From: Coprococcus eutactus
GTDB lineage: Bacteria > Bacillota > Clostridia > Lachnospirales > Lachnospiraceae
Direction: 5' to 3'
Assembly (NCBI RefSeq): GCF_025149915.1
Contig: NZ_CP102278.1
Span: forward strand, 721,001 to 785,000
Length of the DNA: 64,000 nucleotides
Shown: one piece after another, positions 45,049 through 52,550 of the stretch
How the letters are laid out: every line of letters starts with the position of its first letter
How positions within the stretch are numbered: the first letter of the stretch is position 1
The notes under the pieces: generated by a model
Told to the model about the DNA's origin: nothing
Databases searched by the model: none
Seen by the model: the letters and a program-made list of their open reading frames with translations, nothing else
Made by a program: the position numbers and the translations under genes

Positions 45049-45083
45049 AAAATGCCTGCAGATAATATATCTGTGGGCATTTT
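45049..45083. terminator. Bidirectional terminator
   Basis: Stem 45049-45056 with 45076-45083, extended inside by GCAGATA/TATCTGT. It lies between the convergent CPBP gene and the DUF378 gene. Confidence 0.8.
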
Positions 45084-45103
45084 CTGTATGTTGATGAGTA
45101 TTA

Positions 45104-45304
45104 TTACTGATCTCTGTCGAGAAACCAGTAGAAAGATATGGTGTACAATCCGGCAACTCCCACCAGTGTATATATGATCCTCGAGAATGCTGTGCCGGAA
45201 CCAAATATACCGTCCACGATGTTGTAGCTGAACAGACCTATGATGCCCCATACAATGGCGCCGATTATTGTAAGCGTCAGGCATATACAGTTAAGTGTTT
45301 TCAT
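45104..45304 (-). CDS. DUF378 two-TM membrane protein
   Basis: A 66-residue protein with two TM helices and the DUF378 core ('LTIIGAIVWGIIGLF', then 'RIIYTLVGVAGLYTI'). RBS GGGAGG. Family function is unknown. Single gene. Confidence 0.9.
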   Translation of the reverse strand: MKTLNCICLTLTIIGAIVWGIIGLFSYNIVDGIFGSGTAFSRIIYTLVGVAGLYTISFYWFLDRDQ

Positions 45305-45421
45305 TGTAGACCTCCCAAATTTATCTGCGCCATAATAAGACGCATTTATATATTCCTACAATGTAAGTGTGTACTGCAAAAGGAATTTTTATTCTGAAAA
45401 ATCAGATTAACTGTGAGATAC

Positions 45422-45450
45422 TTGACACTTTTGATTGACTGTAGTACATT
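45422..45450 (+). promoter_or_regulatory. Sigma-A promoter of the ArsR-type repressor
   Basis: Perfect TTGACA (45422-45427), 17 bases, TACATT (45445-45450). A zinc-sensor-type operator lies six bases after the -10, across the start of transcription. Confidence 0.75.
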
Positions 45451-45455
45451 TACAT

Positions 45456-45471
45456 TTGAATAATTGTTCAA
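45456..45471. promoter_or_regulatory. SmtB/ArsR-type operator
   Basis: TTGAATAATTGTTCAA; read on the other strand its core is TGAACAATTATTCA. This equals the 6-2-6 core (TGAACA-nn-TATTCA) known for SmtB/CzrA-type repressors. It overlaps the expected +1 region of the repressor's own promoter, so autorepression is likely. Confidence 0.75.
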
Positions 45472-45550
45472 TTGGCACAGATATAACGCTTCGTCTGTTT
45501 TATTCAGAAGAAGCGTTTATGTTCATATACGGAAAGGACAAGGTGGAAAT

Positions 45551-45856
45551 ATGATAGATTTTGGCGAGTATGAACTTGAAAGCTCAGATCTCTCGGATCT
45601 TGCAGAGTTGTTCAAGGTATTTGGAGATTCGACAAGGATATCGATCATGTTCGCATTGCTCAAGCAGGAGCTGAGTGTCGGTGAGATAGCGGACAGGCTA
45701 GAAATGAATGCATCAGCGATATCGCATCAGCTCAGGGTACTTAAGCAGGCAAAGCTGATAAAAAGCAGAAGATCAGGTAAGAATATCATATACGAATTGG
45801 CAGACGAGCATGTGGTTACGATTATCAAGCAGGGCGTTGATCATATTTTGGAATAA
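45551..45856 (+). CDS. ArsR/SmtB-family repressor with alpha-5 zinc site
   Basis: The start is ATG 45551 with AAGGTGG upstream. A 101-residue winged-helix repressor ('LSVGEIADRLEMNASAISHQLRVLKQAKLIKSRRSGK'). The C-terminal helix carries D85, H87, H98 and E101, the D-x-H...H-x-x-E spacing of the alpha-5 Zn/Co site in SmtB. There are no Cys residues, so no alpha-3N Cd/Pb site. Expected: it leaves its operator when zinc binds. The gene ends 16 bases before a HAD phosphatase gene; no metal transporter is adjacent. Confidence 0.9.
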   Translation: MIDFGEYELESSDLSDLAELFKVFGDSTRISIMFALLKQELSVGEIADRLEMNASAISHQLRVLKQAKLIKSRRSGKNIIYELADEHVVTIIKQGVDHILE

Positions 45857-45872
45857 GAGATGAGGTATTTGA

Positions 45873-46499
45873 ATGAAGGTAGAATCACTTATATTTGATA
45901 TGGATGGAACACTGTGGGACAGTGCTGAGAATGTGGCGAGATCCTGGACTGAGGTGCTTAAGGAGAAGTCTGATGTGGACATGGTGGTGACTGAGTCTGA
46001 CATAAAGGCGGTTATGGGCATGCCTATGGATGCCATAGCAAGAAAGATGTTCGGTGAATTTCCAGAGGAGAGGCAGATGGAACTTGTGGATGCCTGTGGC
46101 GATTATGAGAATGACTATCTTAGGCAGCATGGAGGAAAACTCTATGATGGCGTTGAGGATACATTGGCAAAGTTATCAGAAGCGCACAGGCTTTATATAG
46201 TGAGCAACTGTCAGAGTGGGTATATAGAAGCATTCCTTGAGTATTATGGATTTGGCAGATATTTTAAGGATATTCTGTGCTGGGGTGATACAAAGGTATC
46301 AAAGGGCGAGAGCATAAAGATACTTATGGATAAGAACGGCATAACTGATGCTGCGTATGTGGGAGATATACAGGGCGATTGTGACAGTGCAAGATATGCA
46401 GGCATAAAGTTTATTCATGCCGCATATGGATTTGGTAAGGTCGAGGATAAGGATGCATCTATACAGCGGTTTGAGGGTCTTTTGGATATTGTAGAGTAA
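45873..46499 (+). CDS. HAD-family phosphatase (phosphoglycolate phosphatase-like)
   Basis: A 208-residue HAD hydrolase of subfamily IA: motif I 'IFDMDGTLWDS', motif II Ser in 'LYIVSNCQSG', motif III Lys in 'DTKVSKGESIK', motif IV 'YVGDIQGDCDSA'. It has an alpha-helical cap after motif I. It dephosphorylates small metabolites; the substrate is not certain. Co-transcribed with the ArsR-type gene, 16 bases apart, and so probably under zinc-responsive control, which would be unusual for this family. Confidence 0.85.
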   Translation: MKVESLIFDMDGTLWDSAENVARSWTEVLKEKSDVDMVVTESDIKAVMGMPMDAIARKMFGEFPEERQMELVDACGDYENDYLRQHGGKLYDGVEDTLAKLSEAHRLYIVSNCQSGYIEAFLEYYGFGRYFKDILCWGDTKVSKGESIKILMDKNGITDAAYVGDIQGDCDSARYAGIKFIHAAYGFGKVEDKDASIQRFEGLLDIVE

Positions 46500-46567
46500 G
46501 ATTTAATGAACCTGGGGATATCACAGACCTAGGTGATATTGTGGCAGCAGCTATATAGTTTAATACT

Positions 46568-46618
46568 AAAAAAGAACAGACAGTATTATTAACCAATGGT
46601 ACTACCTGTTCTTTTTTT
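46568..46618. terminator. Bidirectional terminator between convergent genes
   Basis: Stem 46568-46579 with 46606-46617 and A/T runs on both sides, between the HAD gene and pyrG. Confidence 0.9.
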
Positions 46619-46641
46619 GCATATATATGAAATGGATAAAA

Positions 46642-48258
46642 TTATTTGTTCATGTGCTCAAGAGAGGCAGCTACAAATCCTTTGAAAAGAGGATGTGGCT
46701 TGTTTGGTCTTGACTTGAATTCAGGATGAGCCTGGGTTCCGATGAACCATGGATGATCTGGAATCTCGATCATCTCAACGATGTGTCCGTCAGGTGAGAG
46801 ACCGACCAGCTCCATTCCATTGTCTGAGAGAGCCTGTCTATAATCGTTGTTGACCTCATATCTGTGCCTGTGGCGTTCGTGGATGTATTCTGTTCCGTAC
46901 AGCTTGTACGACTTGGAATCCTTTGCAAGTACACAAGGGTAAGAACCCAGTCTGAGAGTTCCGCCGAGGTCTGTTACATCGTGCTGGTTTGGCATGATAT
47001 GTATGACCTGATGGAATGAGTTTGGGTTGAATTCTGAGCTGTGTGCATCTGAATAGCCAAGTACATTTCTTGCAAATTCAACTATGGTAAGCTGCATTCC
47101 GAGGCAGAGGCCAAGGTAAGGAACATTTTGTGTACGAGCGTAATTAATGGAAGTGATCATGCCCTCGATACCTCTGTCGCCGAATCCACCAGGAACGATG
47201 ATTCCATCCACATCGCCGAGCATCTCGGAAACATTGTCCGGGGTTACGAGTTCGGAATCGATCCATTTGATCTCAACCTCAGCTTTGTTAGCGACTCCAG
47301 CATGCTTCAGGGATTCCACAACTGATATGTATGCGTCATGCAGTGAAACGTATTTGCCAACAAGGGCAACCTTCACAGAGGTGGTTGGATGTTTCCATGC
47401 ATCTATCATATCTGTCCATTCTTTCCATGCATGATCATCTGGTGGGGGACATTCCATGTCAAGACATTCGCAGACAACGTCGGCGAGATGCTCTTTCTCC
47501 ATTGCAAGAGGGACCTCATATAATACGTCTACATCAAGGTTCTGAATGACATTTCTGCTTGGAACGTTACAGAACAGAGCAATCTTGTCTTTTATTCCTT
47601 GATCCAGAGGAAGGTCAGAACGGCATACAAGTATATCCGGCTGGATTCCCATTCCCTGAAGATTTTTGACGCTGGCCTGCGTAGGCTTTGTCTTGATCTC
47701 TCCAGAAGCCTTGAGATAAGGAATGAGGGTAACATGTATCATGATGCAGTTGTTAGGACCTACCTCGTGCTGGAACTGTCTGATAGCCTCAAGAAATGGC
47801 TGGCTCTCTATGTCACCGACAGTACCACCTATTTCGATGATGGCAACCTCGGTGCCCTTGGCATCGGGATTCCTGTAAAATCTGTCCTTTATCTCATTGG
47901 TGATGTGGGGAACAACCTGGACGGTGTGTCCGCCAAAATCACCGTGTCTTTCTTTCTGAAGAATGCTCCAGTAAACCTTACCGGTTGTTACATTTGAATT
48001 CTTGTTGAGACTTTCATCAATAAAACGCTCATAGTGTCCGAGATCTAGATCGGTCTCAGCACCATCATCCGTTACAAACACCTCGCCGTGCTGAATGGGA
48101 TTCATTGTGCCGGGATCAATGTTGATATATGGGTCGAATTTCTGACTGGTCACCTTGTAGCCTCTCATTTTGAGAAGACGACCAAGGGAAGCAGCAGTAA
48201 TACCCTTACCGAGTCCTGATACAACACCACCAGTAACAAACACATACTTGACTGCCAT
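46642..48258 (-). CDS. pyrG: CTP synthase
   Basis: A 538-residue enzyme that converts UTP to CTP with glutamine and ATP. The N-terminal synthetase has '[13 protein letters not shown]' and '[38 protein letters not shown]'-type blocks. The C-terminal class I glutaminase has 'VPGGFGDRG', the nucleophile Cys in 'YLGLCLGMQ', and 'AHPEFKSRP'. The start is ATG 48258 behind GGAGG; a GGAGG-containing ATG at 48273 would use its own RBS as codons. A sigma-A promoter lies 42 bases upstream; I see no attenuator. Confidence 0.97.
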   Translation of the reverse strand: MAVKYVFVTGGVVSGLGKGITAASLGRLLKMRGYKVTSQKFDPYINIDPGTMNPIQHGEVFVTDDGAETDLDLGHYERFIDESLNKNSNVTTGKVYWSILQKERHGDFGGHTVQVVPHITNEIKDRFYRNPDAKGTEVAIIEIGGTVGDIESQPFLEAIRQFQHEVGPNNCIMIHVTLIPYLKASGEIKTKPTQASVKNLQGMGIQPDILVCRSDLPLDQGIKDKIALFCNVPSRNVIQNLDVDVLYEVPLAMEKEHLADVVCECLDMECPPPDDHAWKEWTDMIDAWKHPTTSVKVALVGKYVSLHDAYISVVESLKHAGVANKAEVEIKWIDSELVTPDNVSEMLGDVDGIIVPGGFGDRGIEGMITSINYARTQNVPYLGLCLGMQLTIVEFARNVLGYSDAHSSEFNPNSFHQVIHIMPNQHDVTDLGGTLRLGSYPCVLAKDSKSYKLYGTEYIHERHRHRYEVNNDYRQALSDNGMELVGLSPDGHIVEMIEIPDHPWFIGTQAHPEFKSRPNKPHPLFKGFVAASLEHMNK

Positions 48259-48299
48259 AATTTTATCCTCCATAAAAACTTAAAAAACTACATTAACAT

Positions 48300-48328
48300 A
48301 TTATATGCAAGCCATATTCAAAAGTCAA
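48300..48328 (-). promoter_or_regulatory. Sigma-A promoter of pyrG
   Basis: On the minus strand, TTGACT (48323-48328), 17 bases, perfect TATAAT (48300-48305). The leader is about 35 bases. No GGGC start site for reiterative transcription, as used by Bacillus pyrG, is apparent. Confidence 0.75.
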
Positions 48329-48492
48329 TTTAGAAAAACAAGTTAAAACAAAAGAGAACTTGATAAAATAATGCTGGAGCAAATAAAACAAATGTTTTTG
48401 AACTTAAATACGTGATAATCTAAGGTAAGTATGTTATCATGAAAAAAACTGAGGTGTTGTGACTGAATAGCCTGTGCTGAAGGTGGAGATCT

Positions 48493-50304
48493 ATGAGAAC
48501 TGTAAAATTCATACATATATCAGATGTACTCCTGGGAATAGATGTGGATAAGGAAACATCCTGGGGGGACGACAGGAAAAAGGAGATATATGAAACATTT
48601 GAAAAGATAATAGAGCGCGCAACAGATATCGGAGTGGATTTTCTGTTTATATCCGGCAATCTGTTTGATCATAAGCCTGATGACGGGGAACTTGAGTGGC
48701 TTGACGGTGTGCTTGGGAGCCTTAAAGACACAGTGGTTATATATGCCGCAGGATTTAACGACAATCTTGGTGGCGGGGCGGCGATCATGTCCTACAGGTT
48801 CAGATCCTCCGTGTGTGTCATTGGCAGTCCGGCGATGGGCAGCTATTTGTCACTGGGCGGAGGGTACAGGGATGCACAGGCCACGATGGCGATGGATCAC
48901 CTGCATTTTCCTGAGAAAGACCTAGATGTGTATGGCGTGAGCTATTTTGATGGCAGGATGGATGCGCATGCCATAGATGAAGCAGAGCCGGATGACAGAG
49001 CTGTGCACAATGTGCTTGTGGCCTGTGGCGGTGACAGACACAGGATGCCCGTTAATTGGCACAGTCTGCATGACAGGGGTTTTGATTATATAGCTATGGG
49101 AGGCCGCCAGAAATATTCGGTAGAGATACCGGGCAAGGTCTATTATCCGGGAAGTCCAGAGGCGGTGTCTATGGAATCCACCGGTCCACATGGGTATATA
49201 TATGTAGAGATAGGATCCGATGGGACAAAGGCAGAGTTTGTGCCTGTGGCGGCAAGGGAATACAAGCGGATCGATTATCATGTAGATAATTATACAAGGG
49301 ACGGCGAGCTCGGCGAAGCGATAGAGAGACTTCTTAATATTGAAGGAGTCGAAAATATATACACTATCAATATAGTGAGGGAAGGTGGCTGTGAGAAAAG
49401 CTTTGATATTTCAGAAATGTTGTCGGAATACAGAATCCTGGCGGTGAATGGAGAGGAATTTGAGCGGACGGATTACAGCGAATATGTAAAAGCCAACAAA
49501 AACACGGAATTTGGGAAACTGCTAGAGAAACTGGACGATTCAGATATTGATAGCAGCAGTGGAGCAAAAATGGCTGTGGATAGGATGATAGATATGTCTA
49601 TGCTCTATTGTAAAAATAATAAGAAAATGGGAAATGATGTATTTCGTGAAATGAAAAGGCAGGTAATGAGCTTGTTGGAAATAGAATGTCATGCCTATGA
49701 AAATCAAAGAGATATTAAGGAATATCTTGAAATTAGAAATGATTATATCATCAGTCCTGATGTTTTAGAACAACTCAACCTAGTATGGGCAAAAGAAAGG
49801 GCGATGGAGCTGGAGATTACAACACTTAGAAAACGAGCAGAAGAGTTGCCCCGAAAATACAGAAGAGAATGGATCCTTATGGGAATCAGAGCGACAGTCA
49901 TACCAATGATGACGATGGGAATTTTGTCAATAATATTGTTGTCTGCCACATTGAAAAGAACAGGAGGTTCGTTTCCTGATGATAGATTGGTGTATATCCT
50001 AATATTTATGATGCTAGTCATTTGGGGGTTTTATTGTGCGGGATATGTATTTGCTAAATACAGGGGAATTATAAAAAAAGGCGGCAAAACCAGACTGCAT
50101 GAAGAACTTGAACATAATCAGATATGCTTAAATGCCCTGTGTGCAGACCGTGATGCAATTCACAAAAAAAGGACAGAGCTGCAGATGCTTGATGGACGCA
50201 GAAGGGATATGTATGAAAGCATGAATGACAGGGAGAAAAAACTGGATGTGAAACTACAGAAGCTCCGTCTCGTAAGGTCTGCGTTGGACATGCTACGTGA
50301 ATAA
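48493..50304 (+). CDS. SbcD/YhaO-like protein with dead metallophosphoesterase site, coiled coil and two TM helices
   Basis: Residues 1-230 clearly follow the SbcD/YhaO exonuclease fold. However, every metal-site motif except the first Asp is altered: SDVLLG for SDxHLG (L13 for His), GNLFD for GDLFD (N56), GFND for GNHD, VACGGD for VAHGGD (C168), and GGRQK for GHIHK (G184, Q186). About residues 330-465 are helical. Two TM helices follow (about 475-530), then a coiled coil to the end. No ATPase domain is present. GC also falls within the gene (32/60 at 48661-48720, 21/60 at 49621-49680). Monocistronic, function unknown. Confidence 0.7.
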   Translation: MRTVKFIHISDVLLGIDVDKETSWGDDRKKEIYETFEKIIERATDIGVDFLFISGNLFDHKPDDGELEWLDGVLGSLKDTVVIYAAGFNDNLGGGAAIMSYRFRSSVCVIGSPAMGSYLSLGGGYRDAQATMAMDHLHFPEKDLDVYGVSYFDGRMDAHAIDEAEPDDRAVHNVLVACGGDRHRMPVNWHSLHDRGFDYIAMGGRQKYSVEIPGKVYYPGSPEAVSMESTGPHGYIYVEIGSDGTKAEFVPVAAREYKRIDYHVDNYTRDGELGEAIERLLNIEGVENIYTINIVREGGCEKSFDISEMLSEYRILAVNGEEFERTDYSEYVKANKNTEFGKLLEKLDDSDIDSSSGAKMAVDRMIDMSMLYCKNNKKMGNDVFREMKRQVMSLLEIECHAYENQRDIKEYLEIRNDYIISPDVLEQLNLVWAKERAMELEITTLRKRAEELPRKYRREWILMGIRATVIPMMTMGILSIILLSATLKRTGGSFPDDRLVYILIFMMLVIWGFYCAGYVFAKYRGIIKKGGKTRLHEELEHNQICLNALCADRDAIHKKRTELQMLDGRRRDMYESMNDREKKLDVKLQKLRLVRSALDMLRE

Positions 50305-50320
50305 AAATGATCATTGGGGG

Positions 50321-51268
50321 TTAAGGCAGTCTTGTCTGCTCCGCCTGTATTATGGCTTTTTCGTTTCTGAATGTCTGAATAGCGACCATTTGAATAGAGC
50401 CGAGTATGAGCAGAAAGCCAGCCAGATCCATTCCGGAAAATTTTGTACCGAGAACCAGCCATGTCAGAAGAGCGCTCGTAACAGGTTCAACTGTGACAAA
50501 CAGACTCGCTTTGACACTGCCAAGTATACTGATTCCTATGCCGTATATAGTAAATGGAATGAGTGAGCCGACAATAGCAACAGCAAGGGAAGCTGTGAGT
50601 ATCTGTATGTTCATATGGGGGAAGGTAAATGTCCTAGTTACAAGTAACAGGATGATGGAAGCGAATAGAGAAGCCCATCCTATAACGTTGACAAGCCCAT
50701 ACGAATTGTATAATTTCTGCGGATAAAGACAATATATAGTAAAGCAAACGGCTGATATAAGCCCCCAAAAAAGAGCAGGGAATGATATGGCAAGAGAATT
50801 AAGTCTGCCGTGTGTTGCAATCAGAAATATCCCGGCAAATGCGCATATTACGGATATGGTCTCGTAATTTTGTGGTTTTTTATGCATGAATATAGCAGTG
50901 TAAATCAAAATCATAATGATATATGTAAACTGGATGACTGTGCCTGTGGCTGCATTTGAATGCTCGATTGAGGCAAAGTAGGTGAATTGTACGCCCATCA
51001 CTCCGGTGAGGGAGAAAAAAATCAGAGATATAACACTTTTAGGCTTTGACCATATGGACAAAGCCTTTTTATCTTTTTTTAGTGCAGAGATAAAGAGTAA
51101 TACTATACCGGATATAAACTGGCGAATGATAGATAACTGGATTGAATTCACATCGGATGCCTGAAAGATATATTGTCCCAGAACTCCGCTGATTCCCCAC
51201 ATGATTCCGCATGAAAGCACCAGTATGATCCCGAATTTTTGTGAATGAGCAGTTTGTGTATTAGTCAT
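50321..51268 (-). CDS. EamA (DMT) family transporter
   Basis: A 315-residue protein with ten TM helices in two EamA repeats ('CGIMWGISGVLGQYIF' in the first, 'SLIPFTIYGIGISILGSVKASLFVTVEPVTSALLTWLVLG' in the second). The family exports amino acids or other metabolites; the substrate is unknown. AAGGAGT RBS. It is convergent with the gene ending at 50304, only 16 bases away, and no terminator hairpin is seen between them. Confidence 0.9.
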   Translation of the reverse strand: MTNTQTAHSQKFGIILVLSCGIMWGISGVLGQYIFQASDVNSIQLSIIRQFISGIVLLFISALKKDKKALSIWSKPKSVISLIFFSLTGVMGVQFTYFASIEHSNAATGTVIQFTYIIMILIYTAIFMHKKPQNYETISVICAFAGIFLIATHGRLNSLAISFPALFWGLISAVCFTIYCLYPQKLYNSYGLVNVIGWASLFASIILLLVTRTFTFPHMNIQILTASLAVAIVGSLIPFTIYGIGISILGSVKASLFVTVEPVTSALLTWLVLGTKFSGMDLAGFLLILGSIQMVAIQTFRNEKAIIQAEQTRLP

Positions 51269-51323
51269 AGCATTACTCCTTCTAGTAAAAGTGCCATTAT
51301 TTTAGCACTGCTCCGGCATTATT

Positions 51324-51947
51324 TCAACTGTTCTTCAGACATGGAGCCTTAGTGTCAAATGAAGGATTGAAGGCATAGAAATTCTTGAAATCAAGATTAT
51401 CCTTCACGGCTTCCAGACACTCACCAAAACGCTGAAAATGAACAATCTCACGTTCTCTAAGGAATTTTATCGGTTCAGCAACATCCGGGTGATCTTTGCA
51501 AAGGCGGAGAATATTGTCGTAGGTTGATCGCGCCTTCTGCTCCGCAGCCATATCCTCGAAGAGATCTGTTATAGGATCCCCTTTGCACTGAAATTCACAT
51601 GCGTTGAATGGAATGCCTCCGGCGGCCTGTGGCCAGATGCCTGTAGTATGATCGATATAGTATTTATCGAAGCCAGATGCCTTTATCTCTTCCATGCTCA
51701 GATCTCGGGTGAGCTGGTGTATGATGGACCCGATCATCTCCAAGTGACCGAGTTCCTCGGTGCCGATGTCGGTGAGTGCTGATTTGACCTTGTTGTCAGT
51801 CATTGAATATCTCTGCGAGAGATATCTCATGGATGCACTCAACTCGCCGTCGGGACCGCCGTACTGACTGATTATATCCTGAGCAAGTTTTGCGTTTGTC
51901 TCCTTTATATTAACAGGAAACTGTAGTCTTTTTTCATAAATCCACAT
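51324..51947 (-). CDS. cotJC: Spore coat protein CotJC (manganese catalase family)
   Basis: A 207-residue ferritin-like protein with Mn-catalase helices and metal ligands: 'LTDIGTEELGHLEMIG', then 'DMAAEQKARSTYD' and 'REREIVHFQRFGECL'. CotJC is a spore-coat-associated manganese catalase. It starts by TGATG overlap with cotJB, RBS GGGAGGG. Third gene of cotJABC. Confidence 0.93.
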   Translation of the reverse strand: MWIYEKRLQFPVNIKETNAKLAQDIISQYGGPDGELSASMRYLSQRYSMTDNKVKSALTDIGTEELGHLEMIGSIIHQLTRDLSMEEIKASGFDKYYIDHTTGIWPQAAGGIPFNACEFQCKGDPITDLFEDMAAEQKARSTYDNILRLCKDHPDVAEPIKFLREREIVHFQRFGECLEAVKDNLDFKNFYAFNPSFDTKAPCLKNS

Positions 51948-52210
51948 CAGCAGTTACCCTCCCTTTCCCATGGCCATGGGTCGTTAACCCATGTGAAATA
52001 ATTGTCATCGTTTACCTGATATTTGTTGAGCGGACCATACAGACTGATGTAATCCTTCACAGCCTGCTGCCTCATGCTCTGGTAGTTTTCATAGCTGGAT
52101 AGTGCGTGTTTGCATGATGGGTGCAGATCAAGGTAGAGGGCGATGTCGTCCATGGCAAAAGATACTTCTGTTATAAAACGCATGAGCTGTTTCTTGTTCA
52201 TTTTGTTCAT
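51947..52210 (-). CDS. cotJB: Spore coat protein CotJB
   Basis: An 87-residue CotJB protein ('LMRFITEVSFAMDDIALYLDLHP', 'LYGPLNKYQV', ending 'WVNDPWPWE'). It overlaps cotJA by ATGA and cotJC by TGATG, so the three are translationally coupled. GGGGG before the ATG. The family assembles in the coat with CotJC. Confidence 0.93.
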   Translation of the reverse strand: MNKMNKKQLMRFITEVSFAMDDIALYLDLHPSCKHALSSYENYQSMRQQAVKDYISLYGPLNKYQVNDDNYFTWVNDPWPWEREGNC

Positions 52211-52488
52211 GACTGTTTCCCCCTTATGCCGCAGAATATGAGATTGAGATCCTTAAACATGGTGCCTTCCTGAAGACCGCACTTGGCGTCATAGAGATTT
52301 TCGAATGGTTGTTCCGGAATATAAGTCATGCCCACAGGACGTCTTCTTGAATCCTCCGGGCATGTTTTTGGTTCATCTTTTGCAGGGCGGCATCCGCCAG
52401 CCTGATTGGTGTATTTGACCGTGGTGCCCTGGTTGTTGTAATAGCAGCGTCCCTGGCTGCCACGGCTGCAGTTTCTGTTTGCTTCCAC
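52207..52488 (-). CDS. cotJA: Spore coat associated protein CotJA
   Basis: The C-terminal half ('VGMTYIPEQPFENLYDAKCG' then '...FKDLNLIFCG') is CotJA. I choose GTG 52488 because GGAGG lies five bases before it; ATG 52509 would sit at the expected transcription start and has no RBS. The N-terminal ~50 residues are Gly/Asn/Cys-rich and less conserved. It leads cotJABC. Confidence 0.9.
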   Translation of the reverse strand: MEANRNCSRGSQGRCYYNNQGTTVKYTNQAGGCRPAKDEPKTCPEDSRRRPVGMTYIPEQPFENLYDAKCGLQEGTMFKDLNLIFCGIRGKQS

Positions 52489-52517
52489 AAAAGCCTCCAG
52501 ATATAACATTCTCTGTA

Positions 52518-52545
52518 TAGAGTATGCTGTGGGAGAGCTGGTGTG
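52518..52545 (-). promoter_or_regulatory. Sporulation (sigma-E/K type) promoter of cotJABC
   Basis: On the minus strand, CATACTCTA (52518-52526) fits the sigma-K -10 CATAnnnTA and also nearly the sigma-E CATACA-T. A mACm element (CACA, 52542-52545) lies 15 bases upstream, fitting sigma-K better. Expected start of RNA is near 52510, leaving a 22-base leader with the RBS before GTG 52488. Mother-cell control matches Bacillus cotJABC, which uses sigma-E. Confidence 0.6.
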
Positions 52546-52550
52546 ACAGC

